A DNA stretch of 64,000 nucleotides from Microbacterium sp. LWS13-1.2 (GTDB lineage: Bacteria; Actinomycetota; Actinomycetes; Actinomycetales; Microbacteriaceae). Of this stretch, positions 1 through 8,116 are shown in pieces (position 1 is the stretch's first letter; each line of letters starts with the position of its first letter). The position numbers and the translations under genes are program-made. The DNA lies in contig NZ_CP151632.1 of assembly GCF_040144835.1 (NCBI RefSeq), forward strand, positions 1,054,001-1,118,000. Reading direction: 5' to 3'. Below the pieces are notes generated by a model. It worked only from the letters and a program-made list of their open reading frames with translations, was not told the origin of the DNA and did not search any database.

Positions 1-152
1 TCCCCCAGCGGCTTGCCGATGCGACGGCGGGCGACTGCCGCCTGTCGCGACAGCATCGCGCGGCCTCCGAGCAGCACGACCCCTGCCCCGAGGGCGGCGC
101 CGGCGAACGCGGCGACGACGGCGCCCGGGTCGGCGTCGTGCGTGCGTGGCAT
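1..152 (-). CDS. N-terminus of a membrane-anchored protein, possibly SGNH/GDSL hydrolase (partial)
   Basis: Reading leftwards from the ATG at 152, about 50 residues are present before the window edge. They begin MPRTHDADPG and run into one hydrophobic segment (roughly residues 12-30), then a basic stretch ending ARRRIGKPLG. One N-terminal membrane segment followed by an arginine-rich linker resembles the start of SGNH/GDSL-type hydrolases of Microbacteriaceae as I remember them, but no catalytic motif lies inside the window. The reading frame and membrane segment are seen; the family is a guess. It is divergent from the APC permease to its right. An in-frame upstream GTG at 170 is an alternative start. 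Neither start has a clear Shine-Dalgarno. Confidence 0.5.
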   Translation of the reverse strand, partial: MPRTHDADPGAVVAAFAGAALGAGVVLLGGRAMLSRQAAVARRRIGKPLG

Positions 153-299
153 GGCGTCATGCCACAGCACCCGGATGAACGGATGCCGTCATCCCGGTGA
201 CGCACCGGGGGCGACGCGGGTCAGGACGCGCCGACTTCGGCCATCCTGGCCGGTCGGAGCGGGCCGTGCACGCCCGGATCCGCGTTCGCGCGAGAGCGC

Positions 300-305
300 T
301 AGAGT
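300..305 (+). promoter_or_regulatory. -10 box (TAGAGT) of the APC permease gene, leaderless
   Basis: TAGAGT ends six nucleotides before the GTG at 312, so transcription should begin at the start codon itself. No Shine-Dalgarno is present, which agrees with a leaderless message. Confidence 0.6.
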
Positions 306-311
306 TCGCGC

Positions 312-1565
312 GTGACGTCCTCCTCCCTGCAGCGCCGGCTCGGCCTCGGCGACGCCGTCTTCATCGGCCTGGGCTCGATGATCGGCGCCGGCGTGTTCGC
401 CGTGTGGGCGCCGGCGGCGGATGCGGCCGGCACGGGCCTGCTGATCGGTCTGGCGATCGCCGCGATCGTGGCATTCGGCAATGCCACCTCGTCGGCGCAG
501 CTCGCGGCCGCGCACCCGACCTCGGGCGGGACGTACGCCTATGGTCGCGCCGAGCTCGGCCCGTGGTGGGGGTTCGTCGCGGGATGGGGTTTCGTCGTCG
601 GCAAGATCGCCAGCTGCGCAGCCATGGCGCTGACGTTCGCCGCCTACGTCGCCCCCGCCGGATGGGAGCGTCCCGTCGCGATCGTGGCCGTGGTCGCCCT
701 GACGGCGGTCAACTGGTTCGGCGTGACCCGCACGGCCGGCGCCGCCCGCGTGATCGTCGTCATCTCGCTGGGTGCGCTGGCCGCCGCCGTGACGGCCGCC
801 TTCTCGGCGGATGCCGCCCCGGGCTGGTTCTCGGCCGAGACGGTATGGGAGGGGGGCGGCTACGGCATCCTGCAGTCCGCCGGCCTGCTGTTCTTCGCCT
901 TCGCCGGCTACGCGCGCATCGCCACCATGGGCGAGGAGGTGCGCGATCCCCGGCGGGTGATCCCGCGCGCGATCGTGATCGCGTTCCTGGTCGCACTCGC
1001 GGTATACGCGGTCGTGGCCGTCGCGGTGCTGAGCGCGCTGGGCCCGGCCGGCGTCGCCGTGTCGACGGAGCCGGTGGCCGACGCCGCCGCGCGATCGGGA
1101 TGGGACTGGATCGACGTGGTCGTGCGCGTCGGCGCCGCGGCCGCCTCGCTCGGCGCGCTGCTCGCACTCATCGCGGGGGTGAGTCGCACAGCGTTCGCGA
1201 TGTCGCGCGAGGGCGATCTACCTCGCCTCCTCGACCGGGTTCATCCGCGGTGGGGCGTTCCGCACCGCGCAGAGGTGGCCGCGGCGTTGGTGGCGGTGGC
1301 ATTGGTCGCCCTCGTCGACCTGCGGGGAGCGATCGGCTTCTCGTCGTTCGGCGTGCTCCTGTACTACTTCGTCGCCAACGTCGCCGCCTTCCGCCAGGCG
1401 CCCGGCGCGCGGCGCTACCCGATGGCTCTGCAGATCATCGGCGCGATCGGATGCCTCGTCCTGGCGGCGACGCTGCCCTGGCAGTCCGTTGTTGGGGGCG
1501 TGATCGTGGTCGCCGCGGGCGTGCTGTACCGGGCGATCCGCCTCCGCGTCGCGCGGCGCGACTGA
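312..1565 (+). CDS. APC-superfamily amino acid permease
   Basis: A 417-residue, strongly hydrophobic protein with about 12 predicted membrane segments, the normal size for an amino acid/polyamine/organocation permease. The first helix carries the family's glycine-rich motif (GLGSMIGAGVF near residue 20). The conserved helix-6 region FFAFAGYARI occurs near residue 195. It should import an amino acid or amine by proton or cation symport or exchange; the substrate cannot be read from sequence. The GTG start is supported by the -10 box placed for leaderless transcription and by the immediate onset of the conserved N-terminus. It converges on hisS with only a 16-bp gap. Confidence 0.88.
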   Translation: MTSSSLQRRLGLGDAVFIGLGSMIGAGVFAVWAPAADAAGTGLLIGLAIAAIVAFGNATSSAQLAAAHPTSGGTYAYGRAELGPWWGFVAGWGFVVGKIASCAAMALTFAAYVAPAGWERPVAIVAVVALTAVNWFGVTRTAGAARVIVVISLGALAAAVTAAFSADAAPGWFSAETVWEGGGYGILQSAGLLFFAFAGYARIATMGEEVRDPRRVIPRAIVIAFLVALAVYAVVAVAVLSALGPAGVAVSTEPVADAAARSGWDWIDVVVRVGAAAASLGALLALIAGVSRTAFAMSREGDLPRLLDRVHPRWGVPHRAEVAAALVAVALVALVDLRGAIGFSSFGVLLYYFVANVAAFRQAPGARRYPMALQIIGAIGCLVLAATLPWQSVVGGVIVVAAGVLYRAIRLRVARRD

Positions 1566-1581
1566 TCGCGCGCCACGTGGC

Positions 1582-2904
1582 TCAGGCGAGCGGTTTGACC
1601 TCGAGATCGTCGGCCGTCGTGCCCGCCGTCACGGTCGCGAACGCCGTGTAGCCGTCGGACGCTGCGCGCTCGAGCAGCGCCTTGAGGTTCTTCGTCCGCT
1701 GCTCCAGCCGCACCCGCGAACCCTGTCGCACGAGCCCGGCCTTGAGCGCGAGGAGGCGGGCTTCCGGCACGTCGCGGTCGTGGACCAGCACGACGGCCGG
1801 TGCTGCGGCATCCGTGCGCTCCGCGACGAGGTCGACGATCCGCTCGAATCCGATGGAGAAGCCGACCGCGGGCACCTCCTGCCCGAGGAACCGGCCGATC
1901 ATGCCGTCGTAGCGGCCGCCGCCGCCGAGCGAGTAGTCGACCGAGGGATGGGCCAGCTCGAAGATGGTGCCGGTGTAATACCCCATGCCGCGCACCAGGA
2001 AGGGATCGAACACGAGCGGGATGTCGCCGTCGAGCTCGTCGCCCGCCGTGGCGGCCCGCGCCGCGGCCGCCGCCTCGCCGATGCCGACGAGGTGCGCCAC
2101 GATCTCGTCGGGGGCGTCCGCCGGCAGCGCCTTGCGGATCTGGCGCTCGCCGTACGGGTGGTACTCGAGGGTCACCGGGCGGCGCAGGAACGCCTCGAAC
2201 GCGTCGATCGCCGCCGACTCCGGTCCCTGAGCCTGTCGAAGGGCCCGCTCGCGCAGCTCGGCGACGATCCCCTCGGGCCCGATCTTGTCGAGCTTGTCGA
2301 TCGTGATCAGCACGCCGGGGCGCTCCTCGGCGCCGAAGCCGAAGCTGTCGAGCATCCAGTCGAGCACGCGGCGGTCGTTGATCCGCACACTGCCGCCTTC
2401 GAGCCCGAGGGCGTCGAGGGTGTCGAGCGTCGCGACGACGAGCTCGGCCTCGGCGCGCGCCGAGCCGTCTCCGATGATGTCGATGTCGCACTGCACGAAC
2501 TGGCGGTAGCGGCCCTTCTGCGGCCGCTCGGCCCGCCAGACGGGTGCGATCTGGATGGAGCGGAACACCGACGGCAGCTGGCCGCGGTTGGTGGCGTAGA
2601 ACCGGGCGAGCGGCACGGTCAGGTCGTAGCGCAGGCCGAGGTCGGTCAGGCTCGCGGGGTCGTCGGCCGCGGCGCGGATGGCGTCGGCGTCGAGGCCGCG
2701 CTTGAGCACGTTGTAGGCGAGCTTCTCGTTATCGCCGCCGATGCCCGCGTGCAGCCGCGCGTACTCCTCGACCACCGGCGTCTCGATCTCGTCGAACCCG
2801 TGCGCGCGGTAGCGCTCGCGGATGACGGCGAGCACGCGCTCGCGACGGGCCTTTTCAGCGGGGAGGAAGTCGCGCATGCCGCGCGGCGGGTTGACGGATG
2901 CCAC
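1582..2904 (-). CDS. hisS: Histidine--tRNA ligase
   Basis: 440 residues. Charges tRNA-His with histidine in the cytoplasm as a class II aminoacyl-tRNA synthetase. The N-terminal PPRGMRDFLP, motif 2 (FRSIQIAPVWRAERPQKGR), the histidine loops RGMGYYTGTIFE and LGGGGRYDGM, motif 3 (VGFSIGFERI) and the C-terminal anticodon-binding domain are all visible. The start is GTG at 2904; the ATG four bases upstream of it is out of frame. One oddity is residues about 220-228, which read ALRQAQGPE and are encoded by a dispersed palindromic repeat, between the catalytic core and the insertion domain. The gene follows mazG on the same strand with a repeat-filled 128-bp gap, so read-through from mazG is possible. 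Confidence 0.97.
   Translation of the reverse strand: MASVNPPRGMRDFLPAEKARRERVLAVIRERYRAHGFDEIETPVVEEYARLHAGIGGDNEKLAYNVLKRGLDADAIRAAADDPASLTDLGLRYDLTVPLARFYATNRGQLPSVFRSIQIAPVWRAERPQKGRYRQFVQCDIDIIGDGSARAEAELVVATLDTLDALGLEGGSVRINDRRVLDWMLDSFGFGAEERPGVLITIDKLDKIGPEGIVAELRERALRQAQGPESAAIDAFEAFLRRPVTLEYHPYGERQIRKALPADAPDEIVAHLVGIGEAAAAARAATAGDELDGDIPLVFDPFLVRGMGYYTGTIFELAHPSVDYSLGGGGRYDGMIGRFLGQEVPAVGFSIGFERIVDLVAERTDAAAPAVVLVHDRDVPEARLLALKAGLVRQGSRVRLEQRTKNLKALLERAASDGYTAFATVTAGTTADDLEVKPLA
2224..2243. repeat. Dispersed palindromic repeat inside hisS
   Basis: The 20 bases 2224-2243 (reverse strand CCCTTCGACAGGCTCAGGGA) are a near-palindrome found scattered in many bacterial genomes. In protein databases its translations recur as strings such as LRQAQGP, SLSKGP or PVPEPVEG. 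Here it is translated as LRQAQG within hisS without breaking the frame. A degenerate relative lies at 38299-38318. Confidence 0.7.
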
Positions 2905-2942
2905 GGAGCCATCTTTTCAGATGCGCTACGAGCCCATTCGCA

Positions 2943-3041
2943 GGTCGTTGAGCGAGCGAAGCGAGACGAAACGCCTCCCCCGCACGACGAACGCCACCTC
3001 AGCGCGTTTCGTCCCGCTCGTTCCTCGCTCGCTCAACGACC
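2943..3041. repeat. Large imperfect inverted repeat between mazG and hisS
   Basis: The left arm 2943-2974 (beginning GGTCGTTGAGCGAGCGAAGC) and the right arm 3004-3041 are reverse complements, apart from a six-base expansion in the right arm, with about 29 bases between them. The same motif recurs, by memory, in many Microbacterium genomes next to gene ends. The right arm supplies the last codons and the TGA of mazG. A hairpin here would sit in the mRNA between mazG and hisS and could terminate or stabilise transcripts. Confidence 0.75.
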
Positions 3042-3779
3042 GATCGCCTCGGCGGCGCGGATGTCGCGCTCGAGGGCCCGCAGCCGTTCGCGGAGCGCGC
3101 GCTCGGCGTCCCAGCCGTTCGCGCGTGCCGTCGCGACCAGCGCCAGCAGCGCATCGCCGAGTTCCGACTCCGAGCGAGGGTCGCCGTCCACCGACGCGCC
3201 CCCCGGGCGAGACGACAACGGCGGGACGAGACCCTGGGAGATCCCCACGGTCTCGTCCACCGCGTGGGGTCTCGCGGGATCGGGGCGGGGTGCGCCCGCC
3301 TGAGCGGCCTTCGACAGGAGCTTCTGGGCGAGGGCGAGGCTCGGCATCCGCTCGCTCACGCCGTCGAGCACGCTCGTCCGCGCGCTCTTCTCGGCGGCCT
3401 TCGCGGCATTCCAGTGCACCAGCACCTCTTCGGGGGTGTTCGCGACGGCGTCGCCGAACACGTGCGGGTGTCGTCGCACCATCTTGTCGGTCAGCCCCCG
3501 GGCGACATCGTCGATGTCGAACGGGGAGTCCGCATCGCGTGAGGCGATCTCGGCGTGGAACAGCACCTGCCAGAGCAGATCGCCGAGCTCTTCGCGCAGC
3601 TCATCGCGCGAACCCTCCTCGACGGCGTCGATGAGCTCGGCGCTCTCCTCCACCAGGTACGGCACGAGCGCGCGATGGTCGATCTGCTGCGTCCAGACGC
3701 AGCGGTCGCGGACGGCGCGCATGACGTCAGCCGCCTCGCGGAGCGGGTCCGCCGCATCGTGCGGGCGAGCGTCGGTCAT
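3033..3779 (-). CDS. mazG: MazG-family nucleoside triphosphate pyrophosphohydrolase
   Basis: 248 residues. MazG hydrolyses (d)NTPs to monophosphate and pyrophosphate as a house-cleaning enzyme. The metal-binding core is clear: LVEESAELIDAVEEG and ELREELGDLLWQVLFH (EExxE and ExxD type), followed by VRRHPHVFG. The start at 3779 overlaps the nhaA stop as ATGA, implying translational coupling; the in-frame ATG at 3821 lies inside nhaA and is less likely. Residues about 167-193, between QKLLSKAAQAG and ESELGDALLALVA, are encoded by a dispersed palindromic repeat and should form an unconserved loop. The last codons and stop come from another repeat. The gene is in the classical mfd/eno neighbourhood of actinobacterial mazG. 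Confidence 0.93.
   Translation of the reverse strand: MTDARPHDAADPLREAADVMRAVRDRCVWTQQIDHRALVPYLVEESAELIDAVEEGSRDELREELGDLLWQVLFHAEIASRDADSPFDIDDVARGLTDKMVRRHPHVFGDAVANTPEEVLVHWNAAKAAEKSARTSVLDGVSERMPSLALAQKLLSKAAQAGAPRPDPARPHAVDETVGISQGLVPPLSSRPGGASVDGDPRSESELGDALLALVATARANGWDAERALRERLRALERDIRAAEAIGR
3204..3277. repeat. Dispersed palindrome (GGGTCTCG family) inside mazG
   Basis: Nested inverted arms are visible. The inner pair is GGGACGAGACC (3223-3233) with GGTCTCGTCC (3249-3258). The outer right arm TGGGGTCTCGCGG (3265-3277) pairs imperfectly with the decayed left arm near 3204-3213. The same outer and inner arms occur in the intergenic copy at 26599-26671, so this is a repeat family and not native mazG sequence. 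The length keeps the mazG frame open. Confidence 0.75.
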
Positions 3780-4936
3780 GTCGTCGCGGATGCGGTCGTC
3801 GCCCGCTGCCGGTAGTGCCATGCCCGCCAGGATACGAGGCCGGCTGCCAGCAGGAGCGAGATCACGGAACCGGCGAGCACGCCGAGCGTCGCCTGATCGC
3901 GCAGCGCCGCGGCATCCGTGAAAGCGAGCTCCGACAGCAGCAGCGACACGGTGAAGCCGATGCCGCCGAGCGCTCCGGCGGCGACGAGGTCGGCGAACGC
4001 GAGCGGCGGCGCACTCCCCCGGTGCGCGACCCGCAGCGACAGCCAGCCGAAGGCCGCGATGCCGACGATCTTGCCGACGGGCAGTGCCACCAGCACACCC
4101 CAGAACGCCGGCGACAGCTGCGAGAGGGGTACCGCGGGGATGACCACGAGCGCTGCGGAGAAGGCGAAGACCGGCAGCACGACGACGTTCACCCACGGCT
4201 CGAGCGCGTGCCGCACCCGGAGCGCGGGCTGCTGCGCCATCGCGAGCCCCAGGACGACACCGGCGATCGTCGCGTGCACGCCCGACAGGTACACGAGCAC
4301 CCAGGTCGTGATCGCGAGCAGCACCAGCAGGACGGCGATCGGCACGCGCCCGCGGGTGTCGAGCTGCCTGCTCAGGATGCCGAACGCGACGACCGCGACC
4401 GCGGCTCCGGCCAGCGCGGCGATGTTCACGCCGTCGGTGAAGAGCACCGCGATGAAGATGATACCGACGATGTCGTCGAGGATCGCGAGCGCGAGCAGGA
4501 ACACGCGCAGCGCGGGCGGCAGCCCCTTGCCGAACACCGCCAGCACGCCGAGGGCGAAAGCGATGTCGGTCGCGGTCGGGATCGGCCAGCCCGCCGTCGC
4601 ATCCGACCCCCACGCCATCGCCGCGTAGATCGCGATCGGCACCAGGACGCCGCCCGCTGCGGCGATCGCAGGCTGCATCGCCTTGCGGCCGGAGTTGAGC
4701 TGCCCGCTGGTGAGCTCGTACTGCAGCTCGACGGCGACGACGAAGAAGAAGATCGCCAGCAGGCCGTCCTTGATCCAGTGCGACAGCGTGAGCTCGAAGA
4801 CACCCGGGATGCCGAGCTCGGCGTGCATCGCCGCGTCGACGGCGGGCCACAGCGTCGAGTTGGCGACGAAGAGCCCGAGACCGGCGGCGACCAGCAGGAT
4901 GACGGCGGGAAAGCGGGCGGATCGAAGAAGCGGCAT
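3776..4936 (-). CDS. nhaA: Na+/H+ antiporter NhaA
   Basis: 386 residues, the family's usual length. It exchanges cytoplasmic sodium for external protons to maintain pH and sodium homeostasis. About 12 membrane segments are predicted. The signature double aspartate is in LAILDDIVGIIFIAV, the preceding conserved PTATDIAFALGVL is intact, and GIGFTVSLLLSELAF is the conserved C-terminal helix. The ATG at 4936 is chosen because GGAGG lies 4 nt upstream and the hydrophobic N-terminus begins there; a longer open frame upstream reads unconserved sequence. Its stop overlaps the mazG start, so the two are probably cotranscribed although functionally unrelated. Confidence 0.95.
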   Translation of the reverse strand: MPLLRSARFPAVILLVAAGLGLFVANSTLWPAVDAAMHAELGIPGVFELTLSHWIKDGLLAIFFFVVAVELQYELTSGQLNSGRKAMQPAIAAAGGVLVPIAIYAAMAWGSDATAGWPIPTATDIAFALGVLAVFGKGLPPALRVFLLALAILDDIVGIIFIAVLFTDGVNIAALAGAAVAVVAFGILSRQLDTRGRVPIAVLLVLLAITTWVLVYLSGVHATIAGVVLGLAMAQQPALRVRHALEPWVNVVVLPVFAFSAALVVIPAVPLSQLSPAFWGVLVALPVGKIVGIAAFGWLSLRVAHRGSAPPLAFADLVAAGALGGIGFTVSLLLSELAFTDAAALRDQATLGVLAGSVISLLLAAGLVSWRAWHYRQRATTASATT

Positions 4937-5112
4937 CGAGCCTCCGTGACAGGATCGCGGGGTGAGCAGGGGTCGCGCGTCGACCCCGTCCTGAGCCATC
5001 GACGAACCCGGCTCTCCAGGGGCAGTGTAACGATCCGATGTTCTTCGGCGGGAGGCCGGCAGGACCGTCGTCACACAACGTCCGCCGTGACGGCGCGGCG
5101 ACAGCGCGCCGT

Positions 5113-5118
5113 TAGCCT
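5113..5118 (+). promoter_or_regulatory. -10 box (TAGCCT) of ppc, leaderless
   Basis: TAGCCT ends six nucleotides before the ATG at 5125, and no Shine-Dalgarno is present. Transcription should start at the A of the start codon. Confidence 0.6.
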
Positions 5119-5124
5119 GGACAG

Positions 5125-7797
5125 ATGCGTGAACTCACCCAGACCGAAGCGATCGACCTCGTCGGGCGGTACGAGGCGGAGCAGGCGATCCCCGAGCAGA
5201 TGCGCAGCGACGTGCGCATGCTGGGAACCCTGCTCGGTCAGGTGCTGCGCGAGAGCGGATCCCCGGGACTGTACGAGGATGTCGAGCGCCTGCGTACCGC
5301 GACCATCCAGGCCTACACCGATGAGACGCCCGAGGCCTTCGCCCGCGCCGCCGCGATCGCGGACTCCTTCACGATCGCCCGCGCCGACGAGGTCGCCCGG
5401 GCGTTCACCGCGTACTTCCACCTCGTGAACCTCGCCGAGGAGCACCAGCGCGTGCGCATCCTGCGCGAGCGCGACGGACGTCCCGAGCGCGAGCAGGCGA
5501 CCGACTCGGTCGCCGCGGCCTTCGTGCGCCTGGCCGCCGAGGTCGGCGACGACACGGCGCTGCGGCGTCTGCAGAACATGCGATTCCACCCCGTCTTCAC
5601 CGCGCACCCCACCGAGGCGCGCCGCCGCGCGGTGTCGACCAGCATCCGCCGTCTCGCCACGCTCCTCGAGCAGCATGACGCGTCGCTGCGCGGCGGGGCC
5701 GACGAGCGACGGGCACAGCGCCGCATGCTCGAGGAGATCGACACGCTGTGGCGCACGGCGCCGCTGCGCCCCGAGAAGCCCGCTCCGACCGACGAGGTGC
5801 GCGCCGTGATGGCCGTCTTCGACGACACGCTCTACACGGCCGTCCCCCACGTCTACCGCCGCGTCGACGACGCGCTGCAGGGACCGGCCGCGGGCGGCCG
5901 CGCCCCGGTGGTGCGCCCCTTCGTGCGTGTCGGCTCGTGGGTCGGCGGCGACCGCGACGGCAACCCGTTCGTCACGGCATCCGTCACCCGGAAGGCGTCT
6001 GCGATCGCGAGCGAGCACGTGCTGCTGGGCCTCGCACGCACCGCGAGCCGCATCGGCCGCACGCTGACGCTGGACGCGACGACAACGCCGCCGAGCGACG
6101 CGCTGCTGGCGCTCTGGCAGCGCCTCAAGGCCGCCGATGAGGACGCCGCGAAAGACATCGCCAAGCGTTCCCCCGACGAGCCGCATCGCCGCATCGTGCT
6201 GCTGATCGCCCGCAAGATCGAGGCGACGCGCGCCCGCAACGCCGACCTCGCGTACGCCGACCCCGAGCACCTGCTGGCCGATCTCCGCGTCGTGCAGGAC
6301 TCCCTCGTGCAGGCCGGCGCGCCGCGCCAGGCGTACGGGCACCTGCAGCAGCTGCTGTGGCAGGTCGAGACGTACGGGTTCCACCTCACCGAGCTCGAGG
6401 TGCGGCAGCACTCGGCCGTGCACGCCAAGGTGCTCGCCGAGCTCGAGTCCGGGGCGGCGCGCAGCGAGCTGGCCGAGGAGGTGCTCGACGTCATCCGCAC
6501 GGTCGGGTTCCTGCAGGAGCGCTACGGCCCGCGCGCGGCCGGACGCTACATCGTGTCGTTCACGCAGTCGGCAGAGGACCTCGCCGCCGTCCACAAGCTC
6601 GCCGCGTACGCGGTCGGCCCCGACGGCACGCCCCCTGTCCTCGACGTCATCCCGCTCTTCGAGACCTTCGCCGACCTGCAGGCCGCGCCCCGCATCCTCG
6701 CCGAGATCGTCGAGCACCCGGAGTTCGCAGCGCGGCTGGAGGCCACCGGCCGGCGCCTGGAGGTCATGCTCGGCTACTCCGACTCGTCGAAGGACGTCGG
6801 CCCCGTCGCCGCGAACCTCGCCCTCTACGAGGCGCAGGCGAAGATCGCTGCCTGGGCGGACGAGAACCGGATCGAGCTGACACTGTTCCACGGTCGCGGC
6901 GGGGCGCTGGGCCGCGGCGGCGGTCCGGCCAACTCCGCGATCATGGCGCAGCCCCCGCACTCGGTCGACGGCCGGTTCAAGCTCACCGAGCAGGGCGAGG
7001 TGATCTTCGCGCGCTACGGCGACCCGGCGATCGCGATGCGGCACATCGACCAGGTCGCAGCCGCGATCCTGCTCGCCTCGTCGCCGTCGAACGAGGAGCG
7101 CAACCGCGCGGCGGCAGACAAGTACGCGGGCGTCGCAGCGACGCTGGACGCGGCATCCCGCGAGCGCTTCTTCTCACTGGTGAAGGCTCCCGGCTTCGCG
7201 CCGTGGTTCGCCCGCGTCACACCGATGGAGGAGATCGGCCTGCTGGCGCTGGGCTCGCGCCCGGCCCGCCGGGGACTGTCGGTCGAGTCCCTCGAGGACC
7301 TGCGGGCCATCCCCTGGGTGTTCGCGTGGACGCAGGCGCGTATCAACCTCGCCGGATGGTTCGGGCTCGGCACCGCACTCGACGCCGTCGGCGACGAGCC
7401 GCTGCTGCAGCAGGCGTACCAGGACTGGCCGCTGTTCCGCACGCTCATCGACAACGTCGCCATGAGCCTCGCGAAGACCGACGATCGCATCGCACTGCAC
7501 TACCTCGAGCTCGGTGACCGTGACGATCTGGCCGCGCTGGTGCGCGAAGAGATGCGGGTCACGCGGGACTGGGTCGTCCGCATCACGGGCGGCACGGAGC
7601 TGCTCGGCAACAAGCCGGTTCTGCAGCGGGCGGTCAAGATGCGAAGCCCCTACGTCGATGCGCTCTCGCTCCTCCAGCTGCGCGCCCTGCGCGCGCTCCG
7701 CGCGGCTCCCGAGGGAGCCCCGGTCGACCCCGAGCTCCAGCGACTCCTGCTGCTGTCGGTGTCGGGCGTCGCCGCCGGCCTGCAGAACACGGGCTGA
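5125..7797 (+). CDS. ppc: Phosphoenolpyruvate carboxylase
   Basis: 890 residues. It carboxylates phosphoenolpyruvate with bicarbonate to oxaloacetate, replenishing the citric acid cycle. Signatures are in the expected order: catalytic His161 in FTAHPTEARRR, VGSWVGGDRDGNPFVT, GYSDSSKDVGPVAAN, the mobile-loop motif FHGRGGALGRGGGP, and the C-terminal end LQNTG where allosteric aspartate normally binds. It is full length for an actinobacterial Ppc and has its own leaderless promoter divergent from nhaA-mazG. No internal anomaly is seen. Confidence 0.97.
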   Translation: MRELTQTEAIDLVGRYEAEQAIPEQMRSDVRMLGTLLGQVLRESGSPGLYEDVERLRTATIQAYTDETPEAFARAAAIADSFTIARADEVARAFTAYFHLVNLAEEHQRVRILRERDGRPEREQATDSVAAAFVRLAAEVGDDTALRRLQNMRFHPVFTAHPTEARRRAVSTSIRRLATLLEQHDASLRGGADERRAQRRMLEEIDTLWRTAPLRPEKPAPTDEVRAVMAVFDDTLYTAVPHVYRRVDDALQGPAAGGRAPVVRPFVRVGSWVGGDRDGNPFVTASVTRKASAIASEHVLLGLARTASRIGRTLTLDATTTPPSDALLALWQRLKAADEDAAKDIAKRSPDEPHRRIVLLIARKIEATRARNADLAYADPEHLLADLRVVQDSLVQAGAPRQAYGHLQQLLWQVETYGFHLTELEVRQHSAVHAKVLAELESGAARSELAEEVLDVIRTVGFLQERYGPRAAGRYIVSFTQSAEDLAAVHKLAAYAVGPDGTPPVLDVIPLFETFADLQAAPRILAEIVEHPEFAARLEATGRRLEVMLGYSDSSKDVGPVAANLALYEAQAKIAAWADENRIELTLFHGRGGALGRGGGPANSAIMAQPPHSVDGRFKLTEQGEVIFARYGDPAIAMRHIDQVAAAILLASSPSNEERNRAAADKYAGVAATLDAASRERFFSLVKAPGFAPWFARVTPMEEIGLLALGSRPARRGLSVESLEDLRAIPWVFAWTQARINLAGWFGLGTALDAVGDEPLLQQAYQDWPLFRTLIDNVAMSLAKTDDRIALHYLELGDRDDLAALVREEMRVTRDWVVRITGGTELLGNKPVLQRAVKMRSPYVDALSLLQLRALRALRAAPEGAPVDPELQRLLLLSVSGVAAGLQNTG

Positions 7798-7853
7798 CCC
7801 GCGCCGAGTGCGGCGACACGCGCGTCGCACCCCGGATCGCCGACGGCTGGGCG

Positions 7854-7859
7854 TACCGT
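7854..7859 (+). promoter_or_regulatory. -10 box (TACCGT) of the 56-residue zinc-ribbon gene, leaderless
   Basis: TACCGT ends seven nucleotides before the ATG at 7867. It gives independent support for a gene that is otherwise very short. Confidence 0.5.
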
Positions 7860-7866
7860 AGCGCCC

Positions 7867-8037
7867 ATGGCACGGATCGTCGTCGCCGAAGTCTGCCCCC
7901 GGTGCGGGTCGCTCGATGTGCGGGCGACCGAGCCGAAGTGGTTCCGGATCGAGTGGGATCGTCGAGACGCCTTCGACGACGGCTGGGTCGACCGCCTCGA
8001 GTTCGGCTGCCGCGACTGCGGCCTGCTCTGGGACTGA
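7867..8037 (+). CDS. Small zinc-ribbon-like protein, 56 residues
   Basis: This open frame begins MARIVVAEVCPRCG and ends FGCRDCGLLWD. It holds two CxxC knuckles about 37 residues apart (CPRC and CRDC), with acidic and aromatic residues (KWFRIEWDRRDAF) between them. That spacing fits one four-cysteine zinc ribbon. Codon use matches neighbours, and a -10 hexamer is correctly placed for leaderless transcription. Function is unknown; such miniature ribbons can be nucleic-acid or protein adaptors. It is convergent with the DUF2652 gene. I judge it real because of the cysteine pattern and promoter, but no homologue can be checked here. Confidence 0.65.
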   Translation: MARIVVAEVCPRCGSLDVRATEPKWFRIEWDRRDAFDDGWVDRLEFGCRDCGLLWD

Positions 8038-8116
8038 CGAAGGCGGATGCCGCGGGGCCGTCGGCCGCGCGGCCGGGACGACCGATGCCTGATGAGCGTG
8101 CATCGGCGCCCGCTCG

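Noticed and set aside
153..311. Small coding region in the left divergent gap
   Set aside because: Frames here are Arg-rich shadows without a ribosome site; only the permease -10 box is supported.
197..1651. A 484-residue arginine/glycine-rich frame across the permease gene
   Set aside because: It is a shadow of the APC permease in another frame; composition is Arg-rich and has no domain.
3033..5078. One 681-residue open frame running through both the nhaA region and mazG
   Set aside because: Only its C-terminal 248 residues resemble a protein (MazG). The upstream part is an arginine-rich shadow of nhaA, which has full family motifs in its own frame.
7798..7860. Terminator hairpin after ppc
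   Set aside because: The GTGCGGCGAC/GTCGCGCAC pairing is imperfect and short; not strong enough to call.
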